DNA of 64,000 nucleotides from Nostoc sp. ATCC 43529 (GTDB lineage: Bacteria > Cyanobacteriota > Cyanobacteriia > Cyanobacteriales > Nostocaceae). Both the position numbers and the translations under genes were made by a program. How positions within the stretch are numbered: the first letter of the stretch is position 1; every line of letters starts with the position of its first letter. Below the pieces are notes generated by a model. It saw only the letters and a program-made list of their open reading frames with translations. It was not told where the DNA came from and did no database searches. Where the stretch lies: NCBI GenBank assembly GCA_003326205.1, contig LWTK01000036.1, positions 620,001-684,000 on the forward strand, in the 5' to 3' direction. Positions 8,945 through 17,820 of this stretch are shown here, in pieces.

Positions 8945-10117
8945 CTAACGACTAATGACTAATGACTCCTGAGAATTTGTTGAAACTGCATTGGCGATCG
9001 CTGCTACAACTTCTTTGATTTGGCTACTGCTCAAACCAGGATACATAGGTAATGATAATATTTGCTGTGATAACTTTTCTGCTTGGGGAAAATCTCCAGG
9101 CTGATACCCTAAATAGGTAAATGCTGGCTGGAGATGACAAGGAATTGGGTAATGAATACCAGTTTGAATTCCCACTGCTGTTAATTGTTCTTGGAGTTGC
9201 TGACGTTCTATAGGGCAAAAATCATCAACTTTAATTACATAAAGATGATACACATGTCCTGCACCACTTTGGTTTTCGATGGGGATAATACCAGCAGTTG
9301 CTAAAGGAGCTAATTCGATACCATATTCCTGTGCGATAGTCAAGCGAGCGCGATTCCATTCAGGCAAATGTGGTAGTTTCTGGTGCAGGATAGCTGCTTG
9401 TAAGGTATCTAAGCGGCTATTTGTACCTGGTTCAGTGTGAAAATATTTTTGCGATGCTCCATAATTTCGTAAGCGCACCATCTTTTGGGCTACATCAGAA
9501 TTTCGTGTCAGTAGCATTCCTCCATCCCCAAATGCTCCCAAATTTTTGCTGGGATAGAAACTAAAAGCTGCTGCGATTCCTACTGAACCAGCGTGATATC
9601 CATCTCTTTGGGCGAGGTGTGCTTGTGCTGCATCTTCAAAAATTAGTAATTTGTAGGTATCAGCAAAGTCAAATAACTTCTGTGGCGATACCATTTGGCC
9701 ATAGAGATGCACAGGAATAATTGCTTTTGTATGAGGCGTAATTGCCTTTGCTGCTGCTTCTAAGTCAATTAAAGCTGTTTGGCGATCGCAATCTACTAGA
9801 ATTGGCTTAGCACCAGCGCGTAACACTCCAATTAAGGTTGCAATAAAAGTATTTGCTGGTAAAATCACTTCATCGCCAGCACCAATATTACATGCTTGCA
9901 ATCCCAAAGCGATCGCATCTGTTCCTGATGCCACACCAACTCCATATTCTGCCCCAGACACTGCTGCAAATGCCGCTTCAAAATCTGAAAGTGCTTGGCC
10001 TAAAACAAAATCCCCTCGTTCCAAAACAGATTGGATTGCATTTTGCAGTTGCACTTGAATTGGTTCGTGTTGTAACTTTAGGTCTACAAAAGGAACTCTA
10101 ATAGCCATTTTATTCAT
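8945..10117 (-). CDS. DegT/DnrJ/EryC1/StrS-family aminotransferase
   Basis: This is a PLP-dependent sugar aminotransferase of 390 residues. The PLP lysine sits in FSFYPSKNLGAFGDGG (Lys about 191). GVASGTDAIALGL (about 60-72) matches the cofactor-phosphate binding region, and PVHLYGQ is also typical. Family members convert nucleotide-linked keto sugars to amino sugars for surface polysaccharides. Here it heads the EPS/exosortase set. The start ATG 10117 has a good GGAG site about eight bases upstream. The exact sugar substrate cannot be told. Confidence 0.88.
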   Translation of the reverse strand: MNKMAIRVPFVDLKLQHEPIQVQLQNAIQSVLERGDFVLGQALSDFEAAFAAVSGAEYGVGVASGTDAIALGLQACNIGAGDEVILPANTFIATLIGVLRAGAKPILVDCDRQTALIDLEAAAKAITPHTKAIIPVHLYGQMVSPQKLFDFADTYKLLIFEDAAQAHLAQRDGYHAGSVGIAAAFSFYPSKNLGAFGDGGMLLTRNSDVAQKMVRLRNYGASQKYFHTEPGTNSRLDTLQAAILHQKLPHLPEWNRARLTIAQEYGIELAPLATAGIIPIENQSGAGHVYHLYVIKVDDFCPIERQQLQEQLTAVGIQTGIHYPIPCHLQPAFTYLGYQPGDFPQAEKLSQQILSLPMYPGLSSSQIKEVVAAIANAVSTNSQESLVISR

Positions 10118-10960
10118 GATCGGTTCTCCTCAGATTCACCATTTATTTGTGTTGTTGGCTTGTTGCAAAATCAATTTAAAATTTTTCATGTAGTTTGCTG
10201 CTGTCGTTCACCACGGCAACAAATTATTTTTATGGAAAAATTAAAATCACCCACACTTTTACCCGTTAAATTTTAATAGGTTTCATGTATTTATAGAAAC
10301 TATTTTGTATTGCTTGGTATAAATCACCTCTGCAAGCCAAAAACCTCAGATTTTAGAAATTTGCAGAAATTCTGTAGTTTCTAGAAAGTATGGTAGGTTA
10401 GTTTCTAAATATTCAGATGCCATTTGCTTTGAGCCAAAAGGCCGGATGTCAGTAGTTACTTTGTAGAACCCAAAAAAACCTTGGTGGCTCTCCAACACAG
10501 TCCTTCAACTTCCTCGCATAAATTTTGAATTTTGAATTCGGTGGAGTGGTAGTAGCTATTATCAGTAATTTTTGCTAACAAAAATTACATTAATTTAGCT
10601 GATTTTAAGTAAAATTACGCTAAATGTAGTAACAGAAATTTCCCTTCTGTAATATCAAGAATCATAGACTCTTTGTTGTATCCTTAAGGTTAGGTTACCC
10701 TAGCTGAATCAAAATCTAACGCACTCTGATTGCTAAATCTCAAGTAATAGACACTACACCAGCCATCGATAGAGAACATTCAGTACCAGTAAATAATAAC
10801 TGGTGGAGACTCCGTAGCCGACTTAATGGAAGAGGTAAAAATTTTTTGCCTCAAACTTGTTTGTCAGAGGCAAAATTAGGGAATGCTTAAAAATAGCAAT
10901 TGATAACCCAGAAATAGGGCATATATCAATTTACAGTATCGAGAAATTATTAAGGTAGCA
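10118..10960. other. Intergenic region, no gene seen
   Basis: This 843-base AT-rich gap separates the divergent aminotransferase and GAF-sensor genes. I find no tRNA and no credible open frame. It probably holds both promoters and a long 5' leader for the downstream sensor gene. The only structured part I see is the hairpin at 10844-10875. Confidence 0.5.
10844..10875 (+). promoter_or_regulatory. Inverted repeat in leader of the GAF-sensor gene
   Basis: TTTTGCCTC (10844-10852) and GAGGCAAAA (10867-10875) are perfect nine-base arms around a 14-base loop, 85 bases before the start codon. It could be an RNA hairpin or an operator for a dimeric regulator. No T-run follows on the coding strand, so it is not a normal terminator. 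Confidence 0.35.
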
Positions 10961-12514
10961 GTGGCAATGGTAGAGCCTGAAAACAAATTATTTGCCTTAA
11001 AGGATGGTTGGACTTCTCAGGAAACAAGAGAACAACAACGTCTTAAAGCTTTGTCAGATCTAGGTTTACGGCAACCAGAAACAATTCCGGTTTTTGAAGA
11101 AGCCACTCAAACTGCTGCGCACTTTTTGGAAGCACCAATTTCCATTTTGGGATTTGTGGATCAAGAACGCCACTGGTTTAAGTCGGCAGTGGGTTTATCT
11201 AGACTAGGACTAATGAATCATTTGGCACAAAGTCGGCAACTCTCACGTAGAGAATCTTTTTGTAGCCAAGTAGTGGAGAGTTATCAAATATTTGTAATTA
11301 ATGATACGCATAAAATTACAGATACAGTATTGGCTAACAGCAAGTTAGTGCAAGAATATGGTATCCGTGCTTACTTGGGAGCGCCCCTGATTGATGCTTC
11401 AGGAAATTGTTTAGGCGCATTGGCGGTGATGGATTTAGTACCGCGCAATTTTACAAACCGAGACATTGAGTTTTTACAAATTATAGCTCGTTGGAGCATG
11501 AGTGAATTTGAGCGTAACCGACTCCTGCAAGGAAAAATCGAATCAAGCACTCCTGTAGCTCCTTTATTTTCACTCAACGAGGAACGTAACACTGAGATTA
11601 AAATCCCGGCATCTAGTTTAGAAAGTGATGTTTCTACCAAGCAACTCAAACTGCAACTTTTAGAACAGCTAACTCAGGAGTTACGCACTCCCTTAACATC
11701 CGTACTTGGTATGGCTAGTGTTCTAGGGCGTGAAATTTATGGGCCGTTGACGAGTAAACAGAGAGAATATTTGGAAATTATCCAACACAGTGGTCGGTAT
11801 TTACTTTCTCTAGTAAACGAAATTACCGAACTGGGAACCATAGATGACAACTCCACTGTGCTGAATTTAGCTCCTGTGGATATTGAAATGCTCTGTCAAC
11901 AGGCTATCAATACTCTAGAAGAAGCAGCTAATCGTCGAGACCAAGATATTCGCTTGTCTATCGAACCGGGACGCAATCGTATTTGGCCTTTAGATAAAGA
12001 CAAGGTGCGGCAAATCCTGTATCACCTGATTTTTAGTGTGATTCAACTTTCGGCTACAGGTAGTGTTGTTCGCATTCATGTCTCTTATAAGGAAGATACG
12101 CTCAATGTTACTATTTGGGTGTCCCATCCTTGGCTGGGAGATGGTATTACTGAGGTCGATCCCTACTTCCGCTTGAATTCTTTGTCATTACTAGAATTGA
12201 CAGGCGAAGTAGCAAGCTACAATTCTCGTAAAGAAAGTCAGGAGCAACCAGATATTTCGCCAGTAGCGGTGGACAAGTTCAAAAACTTGAGTGATTCCCA
12301 CTCGAATTTATTTGCTCCTAATTCAGATCTAAATTTAGCAAAAGGCAATGGAAGTCTTTCTCGTGAAAGCTTGGGTCTATTGCTAAGCTGTCAGCTTGCA
12401 GAGTTGCATGGTGGACAAATTTTGGTTCAAGGTTCACCAGAATCAGGATATCGTTACGTGCTTTCTTTACCATTACAGCTAGCAGCTTCTCCACAAGCAA
12501 TTAGTGATGTTTGA
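10961..12514 (+). CDS. GAF-domain sensor protein with degenerate histidine-kinase core
   Basis: The 517 residues contain a GAF domain (about 40-185), a DHp-like helix pair (about 230-295) and a degraded HATPase region (about 340-510). The H-box reads TQELRTPLTSVLG, so Gln239 (codon CAG at 11675-11677) replaces the phospho-acceptor His. The N-box (QILYHLIFSV) lacks its Asn, with Ser at the expected place. A G2-like GLLLSCQLAELHGG remains. The flanking LRTP and HGG motifs show real descent from a histidine kinase, but autophosphorylation looks impossible. It may act as a ligand-responsive scaffold or pseudokinase. It lies 257 bases upstream of ictB in the same direction. Confidence 0.85.
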   Translation: MAMVEPENKLFALKDGWTSQETREQQRLKALSDLGLRQPETIPVFEEATQTAAHFLEAPISILGFVDQERHWFKSAVGLSRLGLMNHLAQSRQLSRRESFCSQVVESYQIFVINDTHKITDTVLANSKLVQEYGIRAYLGAPLIDASGNCLGALAVMDLVPRNFTNRDIEFLQIIARWSMSEFERNRLLQGKIESSTPVAPLFSLNEERNTEIKIPASSLESDVSTKQLKLQLLEQLTQELRTPLTSVLGMASVLGREIYGPLTSKQREYLEIIQHSGRYLLSLVNEITELGTIDDNSTVLNLAPVDIEMLCQQAINTLEEAANRRDQDIRLSIEPGRNRIWPLDKDKVRQILYHLIFSVIQLSATGSVVRIHVSYKEDTLNVTIWVSHPWLGDGITEVDPYFRLNSLSLLELTGEVASYNSRKESQEQPDISPVAVDKFKNLSDSHSNLFAPNSDLNLAKGNGSLSRESLGLLLSCQLAELHGGQILVQGSPESGYRYVLSLPLQLAASPQAISDV

Positions 12515-12770
12515 TTCCAAGCAATCGGGATTGCGGACTGGAAATTGGAAGAAAATATTTTCAATCAATTGATTGTGGATGAAATAGATGAAGGGTTAAT
12601 CAATAGCTGTCTTTTTTTAGTACTAATTGAAGTGTTTTGGAATTAAAGGTGAAACTGATGGCTATGAATAAAAGCGCCATCACTAATTTGTAATCTACGT
12701 TATTACCTTTTTATGACTATACGCATTATGATCGATTCCAAGTTCTGCGTAGGCAGGCTCATCGATCGCA

Positions 12771-14195
12771 ATGTTTTTTATGAATTTAGTCTGGCAACGA
12801 TTTACCTTATCATCTTTACCCGTCAAAGAATATCTCGCTAGCAGTTACGTACACCGTTCTCTGGTGGGACTGTTGGGTTCTTGGCGGCAAACCAGCGTCT
12901 TGATACAGTGGGGAGATGCGATCGCAGCTGCTTTACTGTCTTTGGTGTATGCCCTTGCACCATTTACTTCAAGTACGTTAATTGGTTTGTTACTGGTGGC
13001 TTGTGCAGGATTCTGGCTGCTGTTGACTTTATCTGATGAAAGAACAACAAATGTCTCGTCAGTTACTCCCATTCACTTGTTGGTATTGCTCTACTGGGCA
13101 ATTGCCGCAGCAGCAACAGCGTTATCACCAGTCAAAAAGGCAGCCCTTAGTGATTTGGCAACCTTGAGCCTGTATTTGCTCCTATTTGCCCTTTGTGCCA
13201 GGGTATTGAGGTCGCATCGCCTCCGGTCTTGGATTATCATCCTTTACTTACACGTTTCGTTAATTGTCAGCGTGTATGGTTTGCGCCAATGGTTTTTTGG
13301 AGCCACAGCATTAGCAACTTGGGTTGACCCTGAATCTCCTTTATCTAAAACTACAAGGGTCTACAGTTATTTAGGCAATCCCAACTTGTTGGCTGGATAT
13401 CTCCTACCAGCAGTCATTTTTAGCTTAGTGGCAATTTTCGCATGGCAAAGCTGGCTCAAAAAATCCCTTGCATTAACCATGTTTATTGTCAATACTGCTT
13501 GTTTAGTTCTGACTTTTAGTCGTGGCGGTTGGATTGGACTGGTGGTGTCAATTTTAGTTGCAATGGCATTGTTAGTTTATTGGAAGAGTATAGAAATGCC
13601 ACCTTTTTGGCGTACTTGGTCGCTACCAATTGTTTTGGGAGGTTTGATAGGGGTATTGCTGCTAGCAGTAATATTTGTAGAGCCAGTGCGCCTGCGGGTA
13701 TTTAGTATTTTTGCCGATCGCCAAGATAGCAGTAATAATTTTCGCCGCAATGTCTGGGATGCTGTTTTTGAGATGATTGCCGATCGCCCAATTCTCGGCA
13801 TTGGCCCTGGTCACAATTCTTTTAATAAAGTTTACCCCCTCTACCAACGCCCTCGTTACACTGCTTTGAGTGCTTATTCAATTTTGCTGGAGGTGGCTGT
13901 TGAAACTGGCTTTGTTGGTTTAGCCTGTTTTCTCTGGCTAATAATTGTGGCATTTAATACAGCATTTTTGCAAATGCGACGATTACGGCAACTCAGAAAT
14001 GTAGAAGGATTTTGGTTAATTGGAGCGATCGCTATTTTGTCGGGTATGCTGGCTCACGGCACTGTAGATACTGTCTGGTATCGTCCTGAAGTCAATACCC
14101 TCTGGTGGCTGATAGTTGCTTTAATTGCTAGCTATTGGACACCTTTAGGTCAAAACCAGGAAAATTCATCTAACTCAGAATTACCTGCAAACTAA
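12771..14195 (+). CDS. ictB: IctB family putative bicarbonate transporter (Wzy/O-antigen-ligase fold)
   Basis: This protein of about 474 residues has 10 or more hydrophobic helices and the IctB landmarks YLGNPNLLAGYLLP and GIGPGHNSFNKVYPLYQ, the latter the O-antigen ligase/polymerase loop. IctB was named for an effect on inorganic-carbon accumulation in cyanobacteria, but direct bicarbonate transport has been questioned, and the Wzy_C-like fold suggests a glycan function. Either ATG 12771 or the in-frame ATG 12780 could be the start, and MNLVWQRFTLSS fits relatives best as I remember them. A miniature element lies 108 bases downstream. Confidence 0.85.
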   Translation: MFFMNLVWQRFTLSSLPVKEYLASSYVHRSLVGLLGSWRQTSVLIQWGDAIAAALLSLVYALAPFTSSTLIGLLLVACAGFWLLLTLSDERTTNVSSVTPIHLLVLLYWAIAAAATALSPVKKAALSDLATLSLYLLLFALCARVLRSHRLRSWIIILYLHVSLIVSVYGLRQWFFGATALATWVDPESPLSKTTRVYSYLGNPNLLAGYLLPAVIFSLVAIFAWQSWLKKSLALTMFIVNTACLVLTFSRGGWIGLVVSILVAMALLVYWKSIEMPPFWRTWSLPIVLGGLIGVLLLAVIFVEPVRLRVFSIFADRQDSSNNFRRNVWDAVFEMIADRPILGIGPGHNSFNKVYPLYQRPRYTALSAYSILLEVAVETGFVGLACFLWLIIVAFNTAFLQMRRLRQLRNVEGFWLIGAIAILSGMLAHGTVDTVWYRPEVNTLWWLIVALIASYWTPLGQNQENSSNSELPAN

Positions 14196-14303
14196 CATAT
14201 AGCAGAGGTGAGAATTGAGAATTTAGGAGTAAAACACGCTTGATACCTGCTTATCAGACGATTCGTTGTGTACTTCGCTTTCTTTGAAATCTGCTGTAAA
14301 TAA

Positions 14304-14443
14304 ACGTGAATTCGACAGACCTCACCCACCCAGCCTCCCTCTCCTACTAGGAGAGGGAGGAGTAACCAAAAATTAGGCTTTTTGCTCCCCTCTCCTTGAA
14401 GGGGCTGGGGGTGAGGTCAAAATCCCATACATCGAATTCACGT
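14304..14443. mobile_element. Miniature inverted-repeat element, TAAATAA family copy 1
   Basis: The 140-base element starts ACGTGAATTCGA (14304-14315) and ends with the exact reverse complement (14432-14443). It is flanked by the direct repeat TAAATAA at 14297-14303 and 14444-14450. The inside has nested arms (CCTCACCC and GGGTGAGG; TCCCTCTCC and GGAGAGGGA) and no coding capacity. A second copy with related ends is at 46458-46606. The rest of the 14196-14628 spacer shows no gene. Confidence 0.7.
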
Positions 14444-14628
14444 TAAATAAATTGTCAGTTGTTTTCCTCATAACAACTGACAACTAAAAGTTTTTGAATT
14501 GTGTACACCAATAGCAACTTATAAAGGTATTTTGAGTTGCTTGTACCAATTTCAAAATTTATTTCCACAGATAGATTTACAAAATTGAGAGGTAGAAAAT
14601 GGTTCGTAATCCAGAATTCCAAATCCTA

Positions 14629-14913
14629 TCAGTCTCTATAGGTAGTAGCGCCAGGAGCATTGGGGTCGCGATAACGGGCTGGTTCGTCGTCACGCTTTTT
14701 ACCAGCCAAACCTGCGAGACCGAATAGACCAATTAATCCCAACCAACCCCAATCAAAATCGTTGCGCTCGTAATTAGTCGTCCTTGGGGTAGTGGTAGTG
14801 GTAGTTCCAGGATCGGTAGTTGTTTGAGCTTGTGCAGATAGAGTTAAAGGCAAAATTCCCATACTCAAGGTGAGTACGCCAGCGCCAACAGCTGTAATCA
14901 AATTACTTTTCAT
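14629..14913 (-). CDS. Small secreted protein with C-terminal WGxxGxxG anchor
   Basis: The 94-residue protein has an N-terminal signal peptide (MKSNLITAVGAGVLTLSMG... to about AQAQ), a Thr/Pro-rich low-complexity middle and a C-terminal hydrophobic stretch WGWLGLIGLFGLAGLAG followed by KKRDDEP. This matches the WGxxGxxG-CTERM type seen in cyanobacteria, which resembles a sorting tag: a small motif, a membrane span and a basic cluster. I use ATG 14913, which has an AGGGA about 12 bases upstream, rather than ATG 14937, which has no site. A Tyr/Arg/Asp-rich tail follows the basic cluster, which is unusual for a cleaved sorting tag. The function is unknown. Confidence 0.75.
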   Translation of the reverse strand: MKSNLITAVGAGVLTLSMGILPLTLSAQAQTTTDPGTTTTTTPRTTNYERNDFDWGWLGLIGLFGLAGLAGKKRDDEPARYRDPNAPGATTYRD

Positions 14914-14937
14914 ACTTGTAAAAATCCCTGATGCCAT

Positions 14938-15337
14938 CCAAAGTCACCCACTAAGTGTATCGAGTTCCAAGATTGGCTTAATCAATCTGCGGCTATAAAC
15001 TAAGGATTTTTATAGTTCACGCTGTAGGTATACAATACCCTTGTCGAAGGAACGGATTTCTCACTCTGATGTAGTAGTTTGGCAAACTGACCAAGCCCTA
15101 CCCTACGTCAAGGCTGTGCCAACGGGGCGGGAATAGGAACAGGGAAAAGCCAATAGAGGAAGAATTAGCTTCGTCATGAAGGGTAAAGCACCATTATTTA
15201 TTTCTCAAAAAATCTTGCATATTTGAAACGAGATGGCGTCAGCCACGAAGTTCAATGCATTTTTATACAAATCCTCTAATTTTAGTTATTGGGTATCAAA
15301 CTGTTGCCTCTTCTCCGTTCCCTGTTCCCTCTTGATG
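14938..15337. other. Intergenic region, no gene seen
   Basis: Apart from possible promoter sequences for the small secreted protein, I see nothing definite. An 83-codon frame at 15233-15484 is antisense to smpB and has no protein-like features. Confidence 0.45.
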
Positions 15338-15805
15338 TTAATAGTTTTTCATCGCCCGTTGTATGTCACGCTGATCTTGGCGACGTTTGAGGTCTTCTCG
15401 CTTATCATGCAATTTTTTACCCTTGCCAAGGGCTATACTAATTTTTACCCAGCCTCGTTTGAGATACATTTTCAAAGGGACTAAAGTTAAACCCTGCTGT
15501 TCTACTTTGCCAATCAGCTTGCGGAGTTCTTGGCGATGCAGTAACAACTTACGTGTACGGCGTGGTTCATGATTAAAATATTGCCCACTAGCTGTATAAG
15601 GTGAAATATGCACATTGATTAACCATGCCTCACCATCGCGAAGCAAAGCATAGCCATCTTGGAGATTGACTTTACCCGCACGAATCGACTTGACCTCAGT
15701 TCCTGTCAACTGAATTCCAGCTTCGTAAGTTTCCAGAATTTCATACAAATAACGGGCTTGACGATTGTCGCTAATAACTTTGTAACCTTCGTTCTTGTCG
15801 CTCAT
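15338..15805 (-). CDS. smpB: SsrA-binding protein SmpB
   Basis: The 155 residues match SmpB along the whole length: NRQARYLYEILETYEAGIQLTGTEVKSIR near the N-terminus, NVHISPY in the middle, and a basic C-terminal tail (KGKKLHDKREDLKRRQDQRDIQRAMK) that in the family folds in the decoding centre. SmpB binds tmRNA and brings it to stalled ribosomes (trans-translation). The tmRNA gene itself is not visible in this window. Confidence 0.95.
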   Translation of the reverse strand: MSDKNEGYKVISDNRQARYLYEILETYEAGIQLTGTEVKSIRAGKVNLQDGYALLRDGEAWLINVHISPYTASGQYFNHEPRRTRKLLLHRQELRKLIGKVEQQGLTLVPLKMYLKRGWVKISIALGKGKKLHDKREDLKRRQDQRDIQRAMKNY

Positions 15806-16432
15806 TGATAATTTGTGTACTTGAAATGTACCTAAAAAATTGTTTGGATTGGTTTATAAATTATAAGGTGTATTTTATAACCTCCATAAATGCTAAACTG
15901 TATATTACTAATTTAGCTTTTCTAATTTTGTAATTAAAATTTTCCAGTAACTTTAAATTACTTAGATTTTACTCATTAATCATTGGTCATTGGACAAAAG
16001 ACAAACACACAAGTCTAAGCTGAGGCTTCCTGGGTGCGAAACTCCTCTTTAGGGAGACGCTCTGCTAGCTTGCTTGTCCGTAGGATACGGTGACAAAGGA
16101 GAAAGGATATTTATGGCGATCGCTACTGAAAAATTATTGTTGCAATCAATATTAATTTACATAATCGTGAGCATTTACTCTAGCTTATTAATGAGTTGTT
16201 ACAAATTACAAAGCTGTCTATGCCTCCTAAATATTAGGAAATCGAAGCCGAGTTACACTTCGTTAACCCTTCCTAAGGTTTAATACTTTCTTTATAAATC
16301 AACCCTGAGGCAGTCATTAGCTGGTAATCCTGTCATAGTATGAAACATAAGAACACTATTACTGCCTGTGTTCACTGATGGAGCTGTAAAAGCAAATTTC
16401 TGAGTAAAAAAAATGCTAGGGGTGTACTGTCC
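15806..16432. other. Intergenic region with palindromic repeat, no certain gene
   Basis: The 627-base gap is AT-rich. A cyanobacterial palindromic repeat (around GGGAGACGCTCTGCTAGC) lies at about 16050-16085. A frame at 16113-16283 would give a 56-residue hydrophobic peptide (MAIATEKLLLQ...) with a fair AAGGA site, but its composition and Cys-rich end are unconvincing, so I do not call it as a gene. Confidence 0.4.
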
Positions 16433-17116
16433 ATGCCCTTGAAAATCCTTGTAGTGGATGATGATCTGGGCACTCGTCTGTCTGTTAGCGACTATCTTGA
16501 ACTGTCTGGCTACTCTGTGATTACGGCTAATGACGGTCAAGAAGCTTTGCTTATGGTGGATGAGTATCATCCTGACTTGATTGTTACGGATATCGTCATG
16601 CCACAGATGAACGGCTATGAACTAGTGCGCCGGGTGCGTCAACAACCTATGTTCCGTCTATTGCCCGTAATTTTGTTAACAGCACGAACTAAGACCCAAG
16701 AAAGAATCTTGGGCTATCAGTCCGGGTGCGATTTATACTTGCCTAAGCCTTTTGAACTAGAAGAGTTAGCAGCAGCAATCCGCAATCTTTTAGAGCGATC
16801 GCAAATTATTCAATCGGAGTACCGCTTTTCTCACAAAAACAGTTTAGAAATGTCCCCATCTACAAAAACAGTGGACGCTCATAATTCTCTGTCCACTCAA
16901 ATTCAGAAACCCCACTTACACTCATCCCTAACTCATAGAGAACAGGAAGTTTTAGAACTATTAACTCATGGTCTTTCTAATGCTGAAATGGGTCATCAAC
17001 TACATCTGAGTCCTCGAACAGTGGAAAAGTACGTTAGTAGCTTATTGAGAAAAACTTCAACCAGCAACCGAGCAGAACTAGTCCGTTTTGCAATTAAGCA
17101 TGGTCTAGTTGAATAA
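16433..17116 (+). CDS. LuxR/NarL-type response regulator
   Basis: The 227 residues contain a receiver domain (2-120) with acidic pocket DDD at 9-11, phospho-acceptor Asp53 in VTDIVMPQMNG and the conserved Lys105 in LPKPF. A linker follows, then a LuxR-type helix-turn-helix (about 160-225: LTHREQEVLELLTHGLSNAEM and LSPRTVEKYVSSLLRK). It should be a phosphorylation-dependent DNA-binding regulator. The arrangement resembles cyanobacterial NblR/Ycf29-type proteins, but I cannot decide between subfamilies. No partner kinase is adjacent. AGGGG lies about 11 bases before ATG. Confidence 0.88.
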   Translation: MPLKILVVDDDLGTRLSVSDYLELSGYSVITANDGQEALLMVDEYHPDLIVTDIVMPQMNGYELVRRVRQQPMFRLLPVILLTARTKTQERILGYQSGCDLYLPKPFELEELAAAIRNLLERSQIIQSEYRFSHKNSLEMSPSTKTVDAHNSLSTQIQKPHLHSSLTHREQEVLELLTHGLSNAEMGHQLHLSPRTVEKYVSSLLRKTSTSNRAELVRFAIKHGLVE

Positions 17117-17210
17117 AAGTGAGGAGTTAAGAGTGAGGAGTTAGAAGTGATAAATCAGAAGTGAAAAATTTAACTCCCAACTCCTAACTCCCAACTCCTA
17201 ACTCTTAACT

Positions 17211-17696
17211 TTAAATGATTTGTTTTTGGCTGGTAACATAATTGAGCAGACCTTCACAAGCATCAATCAATAAATCAATCACCTGATTAAATCCCTCTTG
17301 GCCTCCATAATAGGGGTCTGGAACTTCCTTGAGGCTGTGTCGAGAGCAAAAATCACACATCAAACGCACTTTGTGATGATACTGCCCAGTTAGGTCAAGA
17401 GTAATAATATCCTCATAATTCTCTCGATCCATGGCCAAAATTAAATCAAAGTCTTGAAAGTCTGATTTTTGAAATTGGCGTGCGCGACCACGCAGTCTAA
17501 TCCCTAACTTTGTAGCCGCCGCCCCACTCATACGTCTATCAGGTGGACTACCAATGTGATAACTAGATGTACCAGCTGAGTCACAATGGATGTGTTTGCT
17601 CAAGTCAGCCTGCTCAATGAGATGATTCATGATATTTTCTGCCGATGGTGATCGGCAGATGTTACCTAAGCAGACAAACAAAAGTTTGTAAGACAT
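17211..17696 (-). CDS. Low-molecular-weight protein-tyrosine phosphatase
   Basis: The P-loop CLGNICRS (Cys9 to Arg15/Ser16) and the general-acid DPYYGG near the C-terminus mark the LMW-PTP family. I place the start at ATG 17696, giving 161 residues. The frame is open to 17753, but those 19 extra codons (MIKIKGKGQMTIDKGQQIF) are translated simple repeat. Family members dephosphorylate tyrosine, often on BY-kinases of EPS systems or on arginine. The EPS locus of this window is about 7 kb away, so a link is only speculative. Confidence 0.9.
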   Translation of the reverse strand: MSYKLLFVCLGNICRSPSAENIMNHLIEQADLSKHIHCDSAGTSSYHIGSPPDRRMSGAAATKLGIRLRGRARQFQKSDFQDFDLILAMDRENYEDIITLDLTGQYHHKVRLMCDFCSRHSLKEVPDPYYGGQEGFNQVIDLLIDACEGLLNYVTSQKQII

Positions 17697-17768
17697 AAAT
17701 ATTTGTTGTCCTTTGTCAATAGTCATTTGTCCTTTGCCCTTTATCTTTATCATTTGTCGTGTCTAAAA

Positions 17769-17820
17769 CTAATGACCAATGACTAATGACTAATGACCAA
17801 TGACTAATGACCACTGACTA
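17769..17820. repeat. Tandem AATGACY heptamers
   Basis: About seven units of AATGACY lie between ybaB and the phosphatase gene. Seven-base units without spacers identify it as a cyanobacterial short tandem repeat rather than a CRISPR array. Confidence 0.75.

Noticed and set aside
15233..15484. 83-codon frame antisense to smpB
   Set aside because: It is a shadow of smpB with no independent support.
16074..16283. 69-codon plus-strand frame with hydrophobic stretch
   Set aside because: A fair ribosome site stands before the inner ATG, but the Cys-rich end and codon use are not protein-like, and the start lies in a repeat. Conservation data would be needed.
17769..17820. Array-like AATGACY repeats resembling CRISPR
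   Set aside because: Units are seven bases without unique spacers and no cas gene is present. They are simple tandem repeats.
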